The notes under the pieces are model-generated. The model searched no databases, was not told the origin of the DNA, and saw nothing but the letters and a program-made list of their open reading frames with translations. A stretch of DNA of 64,000 bases. Source: a virus. A program made the translations under genes and the position numbers. Positions 8,130 through 15,742 of the stretch are shown piece after piece (positions within the stretch are counted from its first letter, which is position 1; every line of letters starts with the position of its first letter). The stretch covers positions 83,645 to 147,644 of IMG/VR virus record IMGVR_UViG_3300028883_000033. One strand, written 5' to 3'.

Positions 8130-8794
8130 TTTTGGTGTGCCTTTTCGTATTCTCTAACGCGTTCCAGTAACGGTTTTACGTATTTATCAATCTTTTCTCT
8201 GAAAACCAGCGGAACCATACCTTTCTCAACAGTCATTAGAATAACAACATCTTCTATTGGCTCACCAGTTAATTCGTGCCACATAATAGCGTAAGCAGTG
8301 GTTTGTAGGAAATAATCTTCGATCATGTCCTTATCTTTGTTGTTATTTGACGTTTTGAAATCAATGATTGCTAAAGTTCCGTCGTATTCACCGATACAGT
8401 CAACGCGACCAGCCACTCGCAGTTTATCACTCCAAAGAGCGATTTCTTGGGCGCGAATGTTATCAATGTGATTCACTCGCATCTTTAGCTGGTTGAACCC
8501 ACGAACGTGTTCCTGTGCGTATCCTTTTGTGAAATCATCCTCGTTATTGAGGTAGCGCTCGATCATCTCATGGATTGCAGTTCCACGATCTGCGCAGCGT
8601 TTCTGCTCTTTGGCGGCTTTATCTGGGCCCAGCATATTTTGCCACTCTTTAAGCCACGGCTTTTCTTTATGGCCAAGGACGGTGGTAATTGAAGGGTATA
8701 CAATACCTTCAGGAGTCGTATAGTGTCGGACGCCCGTGGGTGAAGTATTAGACTTTAAGTCAGGTAAGTTAGGTGCACCTTGGTGTATAAACAT
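8126..8794 (-). CDS. PD-(D/E)XK nuclease (RecB/Cas4-like exonuclease)
   Basis: 222 residues from the ATG at 8794. A longer reading would need TTG at 8815, inside the late promoter, so I reject it. Motifs are YPSITTVLGHK, RGTAIHEMIERYL, AGRVDCIGEYDGTLAIIDFK (the D...DFK core) and the downstream QTTAYAIMW. These fit the PD-(D/E)XK exonuclease family found in T4-like phages, probably for recombination or host DNA breakdown. A TATAAATA late element sits 8 bases before the ATG, which predicts an mRNA with almost no leader. Confidence 0.85.
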   Translation of the reverse strand: MFIHQGAPNLPDLKSNTSPTGVRHYTTPEGIVYPSITTVLGHKEKPWLKEWQNMLGPDKAAKEQKRCADRGTAIHEMIERYLNNEDDFTKGYAQEHVRGFNQLKMRVNHIDNIRAQEIALWSDKLRVAGRVDCIGEYDGTLAIIDFKTSNNNKDKDMIEDYFLQTTAYAIMWHELTGEPIEDVVILMTVEKGMVPLVFREKIDKYVKPLLERVREYEKAHQK

Positions 8795-8802
8795 AGCAGA
8801 AG

Positions 8803-8810
8803 TATTTATA
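8803..8810 (-). promoter_or_regulatory. Late promoter TATAAATA
   Basis: Perfect T4 late consensus, eight bases before the nuclease ATG at 8794. Confidence 0.75.
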
Positions 8811-8836
8811 CACAAAAATTACACAAAATTCAACGG

Positions 8837-9100
8837 TTAGTCGAATTTTCCGCCTTCGTATTCATACCCCATTACAAGGTCACTAAGGTGTTGATATACT
8901 ATGGATTTTGCGTGCTCTTTGCCGGCAATTTGAGATAGGCGGTCTATAGTTGCTGCCACCACATGATCAATATCATTGAATTGGCGTTCTTTCGCCTGCT
9001 GAATTTGCTTATTAGTGTCGGAAATCTGCTGTTCGTGCTTCTTATGACGAAACGCGCCGATATCTGTAACGTCAGCTTCGGTGATATCTCTGAATCTCAT
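8837..9100 (-). CDS. Small protein with capsid-targeting-like N-terminus
   Basis: 87 residues starting MRFRDITEADV. The N-terminus resembles T4 capsid-targeting peptides (MKTYQEFIAEA), with a possible prohead-protease cut after ITE. The rest is helical and charged. Last gene of a four-gene late cluster (10815 to 8837) with overlapping starts and stops. Internal head protein or core component is inferred, not shown. Confidence 0.65.
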   Translation of the reverse strand: MRFRDITEADVTDIGAFRHKKHEQQISDTNKQIQQAKERQFNDIDHVVAATIDRLSQIAGKEHAKSIVYQHLSDLVMGYEYEGGKFD

Positions 9101-9429
9101 TACGCTTTTCCGGACAGGCGTTTGTTCATCTTTGCTACTAACCGTGAGATGGACTTACGCTTCGTGATACCAGCTTTGCGTTTGATCGTACCTTTCTTTG
9201 ACCGCATGACTTTACGGCCGCGACGCACGTTCTTAGGATCTTTACGAGTAGCGCACTTTCCAGGTTCGGAAACGAGTTTGCCAGCCTTTGGGCCACCTAC
9301 GCAACGGTACCGCTTTTTAATTTCATTACCAACGCGCTTGAACTGACGTTTTGCTGCTTCGTTGAGAATGTTGCCATCCTCATCTAACCAAACTTCTTCG
9401 CATTCATTAATTACTTCAAACAGTTTCAT
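9100..9429 (-). CDS. Very basic small protein, candidate head-internal DNA-binding protein
   Basis: 109 residues. It starts MKLFEVINECEEVW and then becomes extremely rich in Lys and Arg, with many RR, RK and KK pairs and one cysteine pair spaced about 15 residues apart. Such a charge pattern fits binding to packaged DNA. The N-terminus resembles T4 capsid-targeting peptides. Its stop overlaps the start of the next gene by one base and its start overlaps the preceding gene by 14 bases. Confidence 0.7.
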   Translation of the reverse strand: MKLFEVINECEEVWLDEDGNILNEAAKRQFKRVGNEIKKRYRCVGGPKAGKLVSEPGKCATRKDPKNVRRGRKVMRSKKGTIKRKAGITKRKSISRLVAKMNKRLSGKA

Positions 9430-9682
9430 CTTGCTGATCTCCAGCCATCAGTTCCTTGATGCGGCGTTGGATGTCTGCTTTCGCGCGTGGGTCGGCTGTG
9501 TTTTGAAGTCGCTTACGCAAAGCCATCATTTGCTTACGTTTTGCCATTTCAGGATTGTTGCGCTTCAGTTGAGCCAGACGACGCATTTCCATTGACTGTT
9601 TCTCCATTTCTTCTGGAGGCATATCTTCTGGATCGTTCTGATCGGGAGCGCCTTCAATCAAATATTGTTTGAACGTTAACAT
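9416..9682 (-). CDS. Small Met/Gln-rich helical protein with capsid-targeting-like N-terminus
   Basis: 88 residues. MLTFKQYLIEGAPDQ closely matches the T4 internal-protein targeting signal, with a good prohead-protease site at LIE/GA. The remainder is a charged helix rich in Met, Arg and Lys. It may be an internal or core head protein (compare T4 gp67, gp68 and the IP proteins). One-base overlap with the preceding gene (ATG at 9682). Confidence 0.7.
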   Translation of the reverse strand: MLTFKQYLIEGAPDQNDPEDMPPEEMEKQSMEMRRLAQLKRNNPEMAKRKQMMALRKRLQNTADPRAKADIQRRIKELMAGDQQDETV

Positions 9683-10815
9683 TATCGAATACTTCCTTGT
9701 AGTCTGCGGATTAACTCATCGGCCAATGATTGGACGGAAATTGGCTGTGTCTGCTGAGCCTGATTAGCTTCGCGTTCCTGTCGAACAGTTTCCTCTTCTT
9801 CAGCCATTTTGACCTCAGCTGATTGAGCCTGGTCATGCTTCCACTTGGCAAGTTGTGCTAAGCGTTTGGCTTCCTCTTCTTCAGCCTTCTTTTGCTCGTT
9901 ATATGCTTCCATATCGAGCACTTGTTCTTCTTGTTTGACTTTATTAGCAGCGGCGTTTGCGTTTGCTTCAGCGGCGCGTGCTTCAGCTTCCTTAGCGCGT
10001 GCTTCGGATTCTGCCTTGCGTGCTTCTGCATCTGCTTTTAGCATGTCGATAACTTGTTGCAGAGCAGACTCAGTTCCGCCTTCGGGTTCCATTTCCATAT
10101 CACCCTCGCCTTCCATGTCACCACCTTCGAGATCACCAAGGTCTTCCATGTCACCGCCTTCCATGTCGCCTTCGGCTCCACCTTCATCGCCACCAACAGC
10201 ATCCATGAAGCTATCGCCGCCTTCCATGTCGCCTTCGGCTCCACCTTCAAGCTCTTGCTCTTCTTCTTCGTCGCCTTCGATTTGTGGCCATTCGACATCA
10301 ACAATGTCAAACTTATCTTTCAACTGGAAGAGAACTTCAGCGATCTCAACTCCTTCAAGAGCACCATCCTCATCCTCATCAGCGTCTTCGCCAGCTAGCA
10401 TGGATGCTAGAGTGCTTTCGAATTCATCCGCTTGTTCGGCACGAACGTAAACTTTTACGAGGTTGCCGTCTTCGTCTTCCATACCAAAAGGAACAGTGTC
10501 GTCTTCTGCTTTTACGCGGCTTTCGGCATCTTTGAGTTTGGAGATGACGTCAGCTGGATCAAAAGTCGTTTCTTCGCGCTGGCCTTTACCCATTTCCATC
10601 ATTTCGCCGATCACGCGCCAGCTCCAAGCGTTCTTGTGCTTTGGCAGAGTAACTTCGGCTGGGTCGAGGCGGTACGCCTCTTTGACTTTCTTCCTTTTCT
10701 TATTGCGCTGAACGACACCACCGCCAAAAAGCGAGCCGTGAGTGGCTGCAACCGCACCTGCGCTTGTAGCACCAGCAGCGGCCATTTCTTTTAATAGATC
10801 CTGAAGTAAAGACAT
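9682..10815 (-). CDS. Acidic repeat and coiled-coil protein, probable prohead core component
   Basis: 377 residues. The N-terminus MSLLQDLLKEMAAAGATSAG and the following SLFGGG segment resemble prohead-associated proteins of T4-like phages. The middle (about 130-250) is very acidic with repeats of the type GGAEGDMEGGD. Residues about 255-350 are an Ala/Glu/Lys coiled coil. The composition resembles a scaffold/core protein such as gp22, although the length and sequence are not a clear match. An AATAAATA late element lies 33 bases upstream. Confidence 0.65.
   Translation of the reverse strand: MSLLQDLLKEMAAAGATSAGAVAATHGSLFGGGVVQRNKKRKKVKEAYRLDPAEVTLPKHKNAWSWRVIGEMMEMGKGQREETTFDPADVISKLKDAESRVKAEDDTVPFGMEDEDGNLVKVYVRAEQADEFESTLASMLAGEDADEDEDGALEGVEIAEVLFQLKDKFDIVDVEWPQIEGDEEEEQELEGGAEGDMEGGDSFMDAVGGDEGGAEGDMEGGDMEDLGDLEGGDMEGEGDMEMEPEGGTESALQQVIDMLKADAEARKAESEARAKEAEARAAEANANAAANKVKQEEQVLDMEAYNEQKKAEEEEAKRLAQLAKWKHDQAQSAEVKMAEEEETVRQEREANQAQQTQPISVQSLADELIRRLQGSIR
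10090..10260. repeat. In-gene repeats encoding GGAEGDMEGGD
   Basis: Several imperfect repeats with CCTTCCATGTCGCCTTCGGC inside the acidic core-like gene; they code for acidic Gly/Glu/Asp/Met repeats. Confidence 0.7.
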
Positions 10816-10847
10816 AGCATTTTCCCTTTGTATTAACGCTTTAGCGT

Positions 10848-10855
10848 TATTTATT
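10848..10855 (-). promoter_or_regulatory. Late promoter AATAAATA
   Basis: Within the end of the RNA ligase gene and 33 bases upstream of the acidic core-like gene; drives the four-gene head-type cluster. Confidence 0.65.
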
Positions 10856-12086
10856 AGTCTGGGAAGGCTAACTGCATTTGTTTTCCGTATATGGCCCGTG
10901 CTAACTCATTCCAATTGGTGGATTGTGCAATATTTTGTCGTATCACATTCAATTCACGGAGGATTTCGGCAAATACTACCAAAGTTCTCTTGTAAATCTC
11001 TTCCGTGTATCTAATGACCTTTCCTGATGTTAATACGAGTTCATATGTTGTCCACTGTCGTTTAAAAGCACCTCGGGCTGTATCTAACCGACCCAACGCA
11101 CTATTGACGGCATGATCAAACACAGCCTTTGCAGCATCAAGGTCATATAAATTCCAGTCCGCGAGAAATTGTTCGACCGTTTCGTACTTTTTAAGTGTAC
11201 GAGTAATCGTCATATATTTCCCAAGGCCCGTAATGCCAATCAGCTCTGCAATCTCTGATAGCATGTTATCGTATATTGATGTTTTTTGATACCCAACAGT
11301 GGCCGCAAACGTGTCATACAGATGTTTGTTGTTTGCTGGATTGAATCGAGGACCAGCCGACTTGAGCTCATTGCGGATAGCAAAATTGAACTGATTGATT
11401 AACGTAAATGTATGTTTATCAACCAGCTTTACAGTTACTCCCGTCTTTGGGTCTTGTATTACAATTCCTTCTACTCCAAAATCTTCGTGCGGCTCTACAT
11501 TCGCGGCGTCGCGGAAGACAGGTTTGATGTTACGGAGAATTTGATCCACGAGCATGGTTTTTAGTTCGTCCTTGGAAGTACTATCGCTGATGTATACGTT
11601 ATCCACCATGATTGAAGGAACATCATGAAACGTCCATGAAGAGGTCACGCGTTCACTGTATGTCTCAATCCCATCATCTGAGAATATCATATTCGTACTA
11701 ACTTCCACGGGTCCTTTGGGAAGGGGCTTTGGATATTTGTTGATGAACACTATACGATTTGAACCATACACCACAGCATTTGGCTGACGTCCATATAGGA
11801 TTTCAATCTCATACTGCGTTCCGGGGATGGGCTGTCGACTCAACTTGGCTGATAATGCAACATGCGCTGCTTTGAACGTATTGTTGACGGGAATGTCTTC
11901 ATAGTCGGCATGCGTGTAATATAGCTCGGCCCGACCCTTGTTCATGCGTGTTGTATAAAATCTACCACTGTCATCAAAACCAAAGACTAGATTCGAACCG
12001 TCAATCTTTTCAGTAACCCTCATGTTGCGGAGGTTCTTCACCATATGCATCATCTGATCTTTGGGTAATTCTTCGATATGCTTCAT
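10854..12086 (-). CDS. ATP-dependent RNA ligase (nucleotidyltransferase superfamily)
   Basis: 410 residues. Motif I is TEKIDGSN with Lys27 as the AMP-accepting residue. Motif III is YEIEILYG (near 93), motif IV EGIVIQD (near 215) and motif V VKLVDK. The C-terminal half has no OB-fold pattern that I recognise, so an RNA ligase rather than a DNA ligase is preferred. In T4, RNA ligases reseal tRNAs cut by host anticodon nucleases. A strong terminator precedes it at 12108-12131. Confidence 0.8.
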   Translation of the reverse strand: MKHIEELPKDQMMHMVKNLRNMRVTEKIDGSNLVFGFDDSGRFYTTRMNKGRAELYYTHADYEDIPVNNTFKAAHVALSAKLSRQPIPGTQYEIEILYGRQPNAVVYGSNRIVFINKYPKPLPKGPVEVSTNMIFSDDGIETYSERVTSSWTFHDVPSIMVDNVYISDSTSKDELKTMLVDQILRNIKPVFRDAANVEPHEDFGVEGIVIQDPKTGVTVKLVDKHTFTLINQFNFAIRNELKSAGPRFNPANNKHLYDTFAATVGYQKTSIYDNMLSEIAELIGITGLGKYMTITRTLKKYETVEQFLADWNLYDLDAAKAVFDHAVNSALGRLDTARGAFKRQWTTYELVLTSGKVIRYTEEIYKRTLVVFAEILRELNVIRQNIAQSTNWNELARAIYGKQMQLAFPD

Positions 12087-12107
12087 TTATTATTGTCCTT
12101 AAACGAA

Positions 12108-12131
12108 AAAGCCCGGCAGGCGCCGGGCTTT
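12108..12131 (-). terminator. Rho-independent terminator
   Basis: AAGCCCGGCGCCTGCCGGGC hairpin followed by TTTTTCG on the minus strand, after the 105-residue gene and before RNA ligase. Confidence 0.85.
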
Positions 12132-12156
12132 ATTCTACGTTGGTTCAATGAAACAG

Positions 12157-12474
12157 TCAATCAAGAATTTCAGTGTTGTCTTTCTTGAACGTCCGCCACT
12201 TTGCGGAAACAGTCTTGCCGGTAGAATGTTCTACCCACGTTTCGAAATCGAACAGTGCAGCAACAGCAGTCTGGTAGTATGACTGATAGTCAGCCCAAAG
12301 CTGCTGAAACTCATCTCGCTCTTCTTCCGTTAGGGTTGTAACATCAATTGCCTTGATGTTGTCCTGTGGGATGAAGGTCGGAATAATGTACCGTTCGGTG
12401 ACTTCACCTTGTTCACCACCTCCTAGGCTGGTGGCTCTTTTATACTTGATATGCGTTATTTCGTTCTGTTTCAT
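12157..12474 (-). CDS. Hypothetical protein
   Basis: 105 residues, not recognised. It begins MKQNEITHIKYKRATSLGGG with a beta-like first half (ERYIIPTFIP), then a helical segment rich in E, Q and Y. It is followed by a strong rho-independent terminator and preceded by 8 bases after the 96-residue gene, so it ends the helicase transcript. Confidence 0.7.
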   Translation of the reverse strand: MKQNEITHIKYKRATSLGGGEQGEVTERYIIPTFIPQDNIKAIDVTTLTEEERDEFQQLWADYQSYYQTAVAALFDFETWVEHSTGKTVSAKWRTFKKDNTEILD

Positions 12475-12482
12475 CTCAAGGA

Positions 12483-12773
12483 TTACTCACCGTCTGGCGA
12501 GGCCTCGGTTGTAGCTTCTACTGCTTCCTCGGCTGCTGCTTCAGCATCCCCTGCTTCAGCTTCTTCCTTCTCCTTGCGGACCTGAAGAATGATCTGACGG
12601 GAGAGATCGTTCTTTGCTGCACTGATCTGCATCAGGCGGCCGCGGGCATCAGCTTCATCCTGCGCCCACTCATTAAAGATCTCGACCATTGCCTTAACTT
12701 CATTAGACATACCGTCGACTGCGTAAGGGGTTCCGTCGATGTTAAGAACCTTGATATCTTCTACTTTTGGCAT
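12483..12773 (-). CDS. Hypothetical acidic protein
   Basis: 96 residues. The N-terminus KVLNIDGTPYAVDGMS resembles a short phage family in which this sequence precedes a helix (EVKAMVEIFNEWAQDEADAR). The C-terminus is an Ala/Glu-rich tail. Function unknown. Lies about 50 bases after the helicase. Confidence 0.7.
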   Translation of the reverse strand: MPKVEDIKVLNIDGTPYAVDGMSNEVKAMVEIFNEWAQDEADARGRLMQISAAKNDLSRQIILQVRKEKEEAEAGDAEAAAEEAVEATTEASPDGE

Positions 12774-12826
12774 TTTAGTTTCTCCTATTGCTAGCTATAG
12801 TTGTAGTTATAAAACTCAGACCTGCG

Positions 12827-14155
12827 TCATACCGAGGACATCAGATCCAAGAGTGAGTTTCCACCATTTGTGCTGGAAGAGTCAACGAAGTCGCTCTTAT
12901 CGTCTTTCTTTTTGAATTCCAATTTGTTGGGGGTGCCCCTGTCATCTTCGTCGACAATTCGTAGGTGACTGCCAATCCATTTCATATAAACGGTTTGACC
13001 GACACCATCACTGTTACGTGTTTTCTGGAACGTAAACGCACAAACGCCTTGCGCCTTCATTGCTTCGGTTAGCTGAATGGTCCACCAAGTGTCACATTCG
13101 TTAATTTTACTAACACCTCCAGCAATGTGTTCATGACCGACGCGTGTTGCTTTATGTGCTTCTCTATTTAGCTGTGAAGCTGTCGCGATTGCCATATTGT
13201 ATTCAATACCCAAATCGCGGGCCTGTTCAGATACGAGTTTGTCCTTTGTCCACACGTCGCTCATGTCAATGTTTTGATTCGGACTCATTTTATCAATATA
13301 GTCAATGATCAGAACATCAGGCATGATACCGTAGTGTAAACTGTATTCTTTCAGATACGCTTTGATCTGGTTTGCTTTAGTTCCTGAAGGCATTAACTTG
13401 ATATCGAGTACCCCAATGCCCTCGGTTTGTTCAGCCATTGCCAAACGGGTGGTAATTTCACTAACGTGTTGTTTCCATACCTTACGGCTGACACCTGTAA
13501 ACATGGTATCAAAGCGTTGAGCAACAACATCCTCTGCAAGCTCAAGCGATAGGTACAGAATGTTATACCCTTGATGTATCATGTTGAACGCAAGGTTGGA
13601 TAGGGTGATAGATTTACCACCACCTGATGTTGCGGATACCAACAACAGTTCCTTGCGAGAAATTCCACCAAACAACATTTCGTCAACATCTTTCCAACCT
13701 GTTGATAGTACAGGACTCTCTGTCAGCATGCGTTGCAGTCGAGCTTCTGGATCTTCAAAGTATCGTAAACCGAGGTTTCGGTTGAGAGATATCAGGACGG
13801 CATCGCGTATAATGCTCTCCATTTTACCATAATCGCCTTCCTCAATTAACTTAGGGGTTGCGAGCACGGCTTTTTCGATTGCACGTCGCCTACAGAAAGT
13901 CTCAATTTCGTTTGTTGTGTATTCTAGTTGGTCTTTTGTTACTTCTTTCTTCGAGAGATGAACACCCGTTTCTGCTTCCACCTGCGATGGATCTGGCGTG
14001 GTGTTATACTCTTCGAAGTAGTCCTTCATGAATCGAACAGCATTCTTATATTCCGGATCAAAATAATCCGGTTCAACAATAGCCTGACAGATGCCAAACG
14101 TGTCGGTGGAAGAGATGAGATATTCGATTAAGAGTTTCTGCTTATTATTATCCAT
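12827..14155 (-). CDS. 41: Replicative DNA helicase (gp41-like, DnaB superfamily)
   Basis: 442 residues. Walker A is ATSGGGKS at about 175-182, Walker B is LIIDYIDKM, and the RecA-type core continues with ATASQLNREAH and AGGVSKINECD. The N-terminal about 130 residues are the helical primase-interacting domain. It would unwind DNA at the fork together with the primase at 33454. A near-consensus sigma70 promoter ends only 8 bases before the ATG, so the predicted early mRNA is leaderless or nearly so. Confidence 0.93.
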   Translation of the reverse strand: MDNNKQKLLIEYLISSTDTFGICQAIVEPDYFDPEYKNAVRFMKDYFEEYNTTPDPSQVEAETGVHLSKKEVTKDQLEYTTNEIETFCRRRAIEKAVLATPKLIEEGDYGKMESIIRDAVLISLNRNLGLRYFEDPEARLQRMLTESPVLSTGWKDVDEMLFGGISRKELLLVSATSGGGKSITLSNLAFNMIHQGYNILYLSLELAEDVVAQRFDTMFTGVSRKVWKQHVSEITTRLAMAEQTEGIGVLDIKLMPSGTKANQIKAYLKEYSLHYGIMPDVLIIDYIDKMSPNQNIDMSDVWTKDKLVSEQARDLGIEYNMAIATASQLNREAHKATRVGHEHIAGGVSKINECDTWWTIQLTEAMKAQGVCAFTFQKTRNSDGVGQTVYMKWIGSHLRIVDEDDRGTPNKLEFKKKDDKSDFVDSSSTNGGNSLLDLMSSV

Positions 14156-14163
14156 AGAACGGA

Positions 14164-14193
14164 ATTATAAAGACAATTTGTGGTGAACGTCAA
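14164..14193 (-). promoter_or_regulatory. Sigma70-like promoter of the helicase gene
   Basis: TTGACG (14188-14193), 18-base spacer, TATAAT (14164-14169) on the minus strand. The ATG starts 8 bases after the -10 box, so the transcript would be leaderless or nearly so. Early gene pattern. Confidence 0.8.
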
Positions 14194-14196
14194 CCG

Positions 14197-15198
14197 TTAT
14201 ACGGAGCGAATAAGAGGGTAAACGTCGCGAGGAACCTCTGGCACAACAAAAAATTCGCCGTTGTTGTAATAGAATCCGCTTGGATTCTTTTCGGAGGTTA
14301 CATCCGTTACATCGACGTACTGGTTGAGAATCTTATCAACTGGCTGATACGGCGACCCAGCGAGGAGAACAAGTATATCCCCAGTTGCTATGGGAGATGG
14401 TGTTCCTGTTCCCCCGGAACTATCAACGCCGGTAAATTTGAAAGTAGACCCAGATCCGATTGCTCCGAATGTCATCTCGGGGACGATTCCATTGAATGAC
14501 CGAACACTGTAGATTTGTCCCTTAACAATGACTCCTTGGTCGTAATCCACCCATGGTGATGCGAGAGATGGCTCAGTATCGATTGAGTACTGAACAGTGT
14601 CAGTGATACCTGATGGTGTTGTAAATTCAACTTCCAGCGAAATCGCTGAAGTAGCATTAAATGACCCAATCCTTGTTGCAATGGAGATTTCACCTCCACT
14701 GGAGAATTGTATTGGGGATTCCACTTCAACGGCCTCTCTGATTGTGGGTTTAAACAGATCAGGATCTGATTGTCTGGCAACGAGTTGAGCAATACCTGAC
14801 CACGACCTACTAAAGACCAACCTGATTGTGTTGTCGTTGACGATAATAATATCGTCTGGTGTAATCTCTTCGCGGTTGTCTAGGTTACCCTCAATCGGGC
14901 GGTCAACGAAAACGGATACGATGGGAACAGCGCCCATGTTATGAACAATGATCCACTCGTCACGCTCGACAGCCTGAGCGTGATTGTGTAATACTTTTCG
15001 GCTTTTCCAATCATCTAACCCCGAAACAGGATCGGGAATTGTTCCTCTGATGTAATCAGGCAACAGTCGTACTTGGTATAGTTTACCACGACACCCATGA
15101 GTGATATTGCAGCGACCTACGTGCTCCAACCCCTCTATGTTGCGTTGTAATTCAATTTCACGCTTACACGTGTCGCATTTGTAAACTACGATTGCCAT
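14197..15198 (-). CDS. Zinc-ribbon protein, probable structural
   Basis: 333 residues. The N-terminus has CDTCKREIEL and CNITHGC, a four-cysteine zinc ribbon. The rest is beta-rich with Ser, Thr and Gly, including HNHAQAVERDEWIIVHNMG and a phage-tail-like segment. It is adjacent to LysM-like and Sm-like genes. A baseplate or tail role is possible but cannot be fixed from sequence. Confidence 0.6.
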   Translation of the reverse strand: MAIVVYKCDTCKREIELQRNIEGLEHVGRCNITHGCRGKLYQVRLLPDYIRGTIPDPVSGLDDWKSRKVLHNHAQAVERDEWIIVHNMGAVPIVSVFVDRPIEGNLDNREEITPDDIIIVNDNTIRLVFSRSWSGIAQLVARQSDPDLFKPTIREAVEVESPIQFSSGGEISIATRIGSFNATSAISLEVEFTTPSGITDTVQYSIDTEPSLASPWVDYDQGVIVKGQIYSVRSFNGIVPEMTFGAIGSGSTFKFTGVDSSGGTGTPSPIATGDILVLLAGSPYQPVDKILNQYVDVTDVTSEKNPSGFYYNNGEFFVVPEVPRDVYPLIRSV

Positions 15199-15204
15199 TT
15201 AGTG

Positions 15205-15492
15205 TTACAGTCCTGTTGCTAACTGGATGCCTGAAGTCTGCTGCAGGTACCCATCTTCCAATTCCTTTGGAACATTCGTTGCACGGTGCATAATATCAAC
15301 CTTTCGTAGTGGAATTTCATCGTCCGGTACGGTAGCCATCCATGGAACCATCACGAGGCCTACTTGCCCCGGCCCGGTCGGTTGCATAATCAGCACCCGT
15401 GCATTTTTTATGGTTAGTGTGTTTTCGGTGTTTTCGGTTACTTTAGCGATAACTTCTTCGCCACTAACCAGTTTCATTAGTGCTATTTCCAT
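15205..15492 (-). CDS. Sm-like (LSm-fold) small protein
   Basis: 95 residues. MKLVSGEEVIAKVTENTENT followed by LTIKNARVLIMQP and VPWMATVPDDEIPL looks like the short Sm1-type beta barrel that occurs in T4-like phages of marine bacteria. Hfq/Sm proteins bind RNA; whether this one does is unknown. Its start overlaps the preceding membrane protein gene by about 28 bases. Confidence 0.6.
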   Translation of the reverse strand: MEIALMKLVSGEEVIAKVTENTENTLTIKNARVLIMQPTGPGQVGLVMVPWMATVPDDEIPLRKVDIMHRATNVPKELEDGYLQQTSGIQLATGL

Positions 15493-15742
15493 CTTTATCT
15501 CCTATCTCTTTATTTAGTCTGATGTATATTGCGTAAAAATCCACGAAAATGAACGAGACGTTGAGCCATAGTAGGGCCCATTCTTTCATCTGCCACGAAG
15601 CGACTGACCAAATAATATGACCAACAAGAAAACCAACATATGCCCACCACTCAGTCGCCCACCGTATATTAAACGATACTAGAATGGCACTGATAGTAAT
15701 GAACGCGGTGGCGCTCCATTTAAAAATCTCAAATTCACTCAT
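15464..15742 (-). CDS. Small membrane protein
   Basis: 92 residues with three hydrophobic segments (about 8-26, 33-50 and 55-75), rich in Trp and Phe, and a polar charged C-terminal tail. It could be a transporter-like or holin-like protein, but no family is recognised. It overlaps genes on both sides, so it is part of one operon. Confidence 0.65.
   Translation of the reverse strand: MSEFEIFKWSATAFITISAILVSFNIRWATEWWAYVGFLVGHIIWSVASWQMKEWALLWLNVSFIFVDFYAIYIRLNKEIGDKDGNSTNETG

Noticed and set aside
8795-8815. TTG start giving seven more residues to the nuclease
   Set aside because: It would place the start codon inside the TATAAATA late promoter.
10090-10260. Possible CRISPR-like array
   Set aside because: The repeats are in-frame coding repeats without spacers; no CRISPR array is seen anywhere in the window.
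9845-10450. Ser/Pro-rich plus-strand frame of about 200 codons
   Set aside because: It is the antisense of the Glu/Asp/Gly-repeat gene; composition is a shadow of acidic codons.
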